A stretch of DNA of 64,000 nt from Mytilus californianus (taxonomy: Eukaryota; Mollusca; Bivalvia; Mytilida; Mytilidae). Shown piece by piece: positions 60,134-64,000 of the stretch (its first letter is position 1; every line of letters begins with the position of its first letter). Both the position numbers and the translations under genes were made by a program. The stretch is taken from the NCBI RefSeq assembly GCF_021869535.1, contig NW_026262734.1, forward strand, positions 92,757,285 to 92,821,284, written 5' to 3'. The notes beneath the pieces were generated by a model that had not been told where the DNA came from, made no database searches, and saw nothing but the letters and a program-made list of their open reading frames with translations.

Positions 60134-61999
60134 TTAAAAAAAAAAAGCTGGGCGCCATGACATAGCAACTAATGATAGAGGTGGCATTAAAGACCAACAA
60201 TAAATACATCAATTATTGTACATCTTAGACGTTTTACACACAGGTCGATCATAGATTTGTTAAACATGAAACTATTTATTTGAAACTGAATGTGACACTA
60301 GCATTTTTTCCCGCATCGTACAACAATTAATCCGGAAAACACGGTAATATGTGCCGCTAGAAAGGTTTAACCTTTTATAATTTTGAATTACTAAAAGAAT
60401 AGATGAATTTTAAAGCAGAATATTTATAAATTTTGTCAGATATTTTAGGTGAAAGAAAGCATTAAATAATGAGAAGATATTTAAAATTTCCAAGGATAAG
60501 GCAACATAGAAGGATACTATCTTTAAAGGTTGGTGTGTCCATCATATTGTATCATAAGTGGCAACCTTTTGTTTACATATTATCACATATTTAACTTTTC
60601 AAAGTTATTTTTAGTTCCATTACTAACTTACAGGCGACACCTTATAATGTAGAATATCTTTTTTAAACAGAAAAAATGTGTTTTCTATGTCAAAAGATTG
60701 CAGAATTACTGAGAAGGAATGAAGCAGTCCCTATTCGAATGCAGCATTCATTAACTTAGTAGACATGTCTTTGACAAGCAATACTTTGAACCACTGACAG
60801 GGTCTTTAACGATACAATGCGAAAAAAATTACAAAATTTAAAACAGAGTATTGCCCCTGTCAACCTGAAAAGTGTAGGTTTCAGCTCGAGCGTTCCCAGT
60901 GAAGAAATTTTTTTCAGTTAGATACAGAAAATCAGATCATTTCGTCTTTTTTTATTTAGTTCTTTGAGAGTCTTTTTTGCTTTTCTTAACTTTATTATGC
61001 ATGACATAAAACTTTAACTTCATGTTCTAAAACAATTTTGACGTGTGCATTGTGCTTCAATATGAAAATCATAAATTATGGGGTAAACGTCAATGATACA
61101 GCCACCTAGTGACAGAAACAACAAAAAGGCATGTGCTCGGTGGTTTGAGGGTAAACCAGATATATGTGAGATTTCCTCACGGGAGAAAGGAAGAAAGATC
61201 ATTCACAGTTTGTCTTACATTTGTTTTTTCCCTCTTTTAATTAAATTTAAAAAAAAAACAAAAAACTTTCGAATGTCGAATGTAGAGTTCATTAATTGAT
61301 ACAGATATTCCCTGTGGAAGCCCCGCCCCCCCCCCCCCCCCCCCCCCTTTTTTTTTTCGTGCTCTCCGATTTCAACCCTCAAACTAAGCTTTCCAATCTA
61401 ATTAAAATTAAAACCTTGCTTTCTAACCGATCTATTCATGTACCGGACCGGCAACTTTCTTCATTTAATTAGAAAATATACAGTTGCGTTATAGAACATG
61501 CATGTTGTCTGCTTGAAGTCCCCGCCAGAAAAGAAAGAAATACCCTAACTCCAAGATACAATATTCCTGCATCACGTGATTTTTGCCACGTAGAGCTTAC
61601 ATTAGAATGAATACCGAATATGGAAAGTTAAACTACAATTCAAACATAAAGTCCGAAGGCACATGGAAGAAAACTAAGGATTTTTTTTGGCAAAGGGTGC
61701 CGGGGTAACCTTCTCTGTGTTTATAATATACATGAAATATTTGCCACTGCCCCTGTCTGTTCTATAAATTCGTACCCTGCGTTTTCTATCTGTTACGACG
61801 AGACAGCATCTCACCGATAAAAGAATATGTTTGTAAGAACTATGCACTCGGCTATCTTGTTTTCTTCAATTCGTTTTAAAAACGTCTTGGTATCTTCAAT
61901 TTGAATAATAGAAAACAAAACTTTATACCAAACGCAAACTGGATAAAGTGAGAAACAATTTCTTTTATTAGTAAAAAATACTGCTTCATTTCTTATTTC

Positions 62000-62112
62000 A
62001 GAGTTCGAACCCAACACGTGGTAGCTTGGTCCGACTCCAATCGTTATTGACTAGGATTGACAGTTTCCTTGCCGAAGTTCAGTGGTTCTCTCCGGGCGTC
62101 CCAGCTTTCTAT
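62000..62112 (-). repeat. SINE-like segment in unit 3
   Basis: Same block as in units 1 and 2, with a few substitutions (GGTCCGACTCC). Confidence 0.6.
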
Positions 62113-64000
62113 TTAAAAAAAAACTGGGCGCCAAGACATAGCAAATAATGATAGAGGTGGCATTGAAGACCAACAATCAATACATCAATCATTGTACATG
62201 TTAGACGTTTCACACACAGATCGATCATAGTTTTGTTAAACACGAAACTATTTATTTGAAATTGAATCTGACAATAGCAATTTTTTCGCGCATAGTATAA
62301 CGATTAATCCGGATAACATTGTAATATGTGTCGCTGAACACGAAAAAGCTTAACCTTTAATAATTTTGAATTACTAGAAGAATAGATGAATTTTAAAGCA
62401 GAACTATTTCAAAATTTTGTGAGATATTTTAGGTGAAAGAAAGCATTAAATAATGAGAAGATATTTAAGATTTCCAAGGATAATGCAACATACAAGGGGA
62501 CTATCTTTAAAGGTTGGTATGTCCATCATATTGTATCATATGTAGCAACCTTTTGTTTAAATATTACAACATATTTCACTTTTCAAAGTTGTTTAAGTTC
62601 CATTACTAACTTACAGGCGACACCTTATAATGTAGAATATCTTTTTTAAACAGAAAAAAGGTGTTTTCTATGTCAAAAGATTGCAAAATTACTGAGAAGG
62701 AATGAAGCAGTCCCTATTCGAATGCAGTATTCGTTAACTTAGTAGACATGTCTTTGACAAGCAATACTGTGAACCACTGACAGGGTCTTTAACGATAAAA
62801 TGCGAAAAAAATTACAAAATTAAAAACAGAGTATTGCCCCTGTCAACCTGAAAAGTGTAGATTTCAGCTCGAGCGTTCCCAGTGAAGACATTTTTTTTTT
62901 CAGTTGAAAAAATTAGAGGTACAGAAAATCAGATCATTTCGTCTTTTTCTATTTAGTTCTTTGAGAGTTTTTTTTTTTTTTGCTTTTCTTTACTTTATTA
63001 TGCATGACATAAAACTTTAACTTCATGTTCTAAAACAATTTTTACGTGTGCATTGTGCTTCAATATAAAATTATGGGGTAAACGTCAATGATACAGCCAT
63101 GCACTTAGTGACATAAACAGCAAAAAGACATGTGCTCGGTTTGAGGGTAAACCAGATATATGCGAGATTTCCTCACGGGAGAAAGGAAGAAAGACCATAC
63201 ACAATTTGCCTTACATTTGTTTTCTCTCTCTTTTAATTAAATTAAAAAAAAACATTTTTCGAATGTCGAATGTAGAGTTGATTAATAGATGCAAATATTC
63301 CCTGTGGAAGACCCGCCCCCCCCCCCCCCTTTTTTTCGTGCTCTCCGATTTCAACCCTCAAACTAAGCTTTCCAATTTAATTAAAATTAAAACCTTGCTT
63401 TATAACCGATCTATTCATGTACCGGACCGGCAACTTTCTTCATTTAATTAGAAAATATACAGTTCGGTTATAGAACATGCATGTTGTCTGCTTGAAGTCC
63501 CCGCCCGAAAAGAAAGAAATAGCCTAACTCCAAGATACAATATTCCTGCATCACGTGATTTTTGGCACGTAGAGCTTACATTAGAATGAATACCGAATAT
63601 GGAAAGTGAAACTACAATTCAAAACATAAAGTCCGAAGGCACATGGAAGAAAACGGAGGATTTTTTTTGGGGCAAATGGTGCCGGTGTAACCTTCTCTGT
63701 GTTTATAATATACATGAAATATTTGCCACTGCCCCTTGTCTGTTATATAAATTCTTACCCTGAGTTTTCTATCTGTTACATGCCATAAAATCCTCGCTAA
63801 AAATTCCGGTTGACTTCCTAAGGCATCTATTAGTAGTCAAAGATTTGATTCCATTCAACAAATTAATTTATCACCTGCATGTACGTGTCGCTTAGAACAC
63901 GACCATATACGAAATGGTCAACATTAATCATCCATGTAATTTGCTCTATGGGATGTATGCAAAATTTCAACGGAAGCAATATCTTGGCATGCCTAACTTT

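Larger units (their letters stand above)
57434..64000. repeat. Tandem array of 2-kb units with higher-order structure
   Basis: Three units start at AGACAGCAT near 57,629, 59,821 and 61,801, so the lengths are 2,192, 1,980 and 1,980 bases. A lead segment at 57,434-57,628 (ATTCCGGTTGACCTTC start) returns at 63,802-64,000, 6,368 bases later, which means the three-unit block is itself repeated. Unit 1 differs from units 2 and 3 in about 57,960-58,390, where it carries a private segment in place of the AGCTGGGCGCC part. Each unit holds a poly-C/poly-T tract and a SINE-like segment. Confidence 0.9.

Overview
This window is AT-rich, intron- and repeat-dominated animal DNA with no bacterial or viral gene layout. 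Several interspersed families (tails reading GAGTTGTCTCATTGGCACTC, and tails with GACGAAACGCGC-like text) are ones I associate with marine mussels (Mytilus) and other bivalves. I therefore read it as a piece of a mussel-like nuclear genome. No complete gene lies in it. The best host signal is a set of phase-1 exons on the minus strand.

Host genes, all minus strand. Gene B runs from about 17.6 kb down to about 4.1 kb: a signal-peptide exon (17,606-17,543), five Ig-like exons (about 16.4-16.1, 12.1-11.9, 10.8-10.5, 10.1-9.8 and 6.9-6.6 kb) and a likely membrane-spanning exon (about 4.3 kb). Every acceptor I could place has matching phase. The first three exons are clean; the later Ig exons carry a possible premature stop, a non-matching donor and two frameshifts. 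Gene A lies upstream: a cysteine-rich V-like Ig exon (33,634-33,326) and a clean phase-1 membrane-spanning exon (23,121-23,032). The two suggest a tandem pair of Ig-superfamily receptor genes.

Mobile elements. From left to right: a decayed SAM/HTH/DDE integrase (8.1-8.8 kb); a tyrosine-recombinase remnant (20.6-21.0 kb) bracketed by direct repeats; a 757-bp MITE with TTAA target duplication (25.4-26.2 kb); a non-autonomous LTR retrotransposon (27,612-32,196) with matched 183-bp LTRs, a serine-tRNA-like primer site and a broken gag that begins with a ComEA-type helix-hairpin-helix; two nested Harbinger-like elements with TAA duplications (outer 37,408-42,058; inner 38,155-41,452); and a decayed DDE transposase with a SWIM zinc finger (48.8-50.7 kb). 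Three long hairpin (foldback) elements lie at 37.2, 51.9 and 56.1 kb.

Tandem repeats. A 1,106-bp duplication opens the window. Minisatellites of 21/42 bp (7.5-8.05 kb) and about 31/63 bp (18.9-19.6 kb) both show alternating dimers. A 2-kb unit array with higher-order structure fills 57.4-64.0 kb.

Frameshifts occur in nearly every coding remnant. Some may be real decay and some may be assembly indels (one gag break lies beside a C homopolymer). Positions were read by eye; splice sites are predictions.
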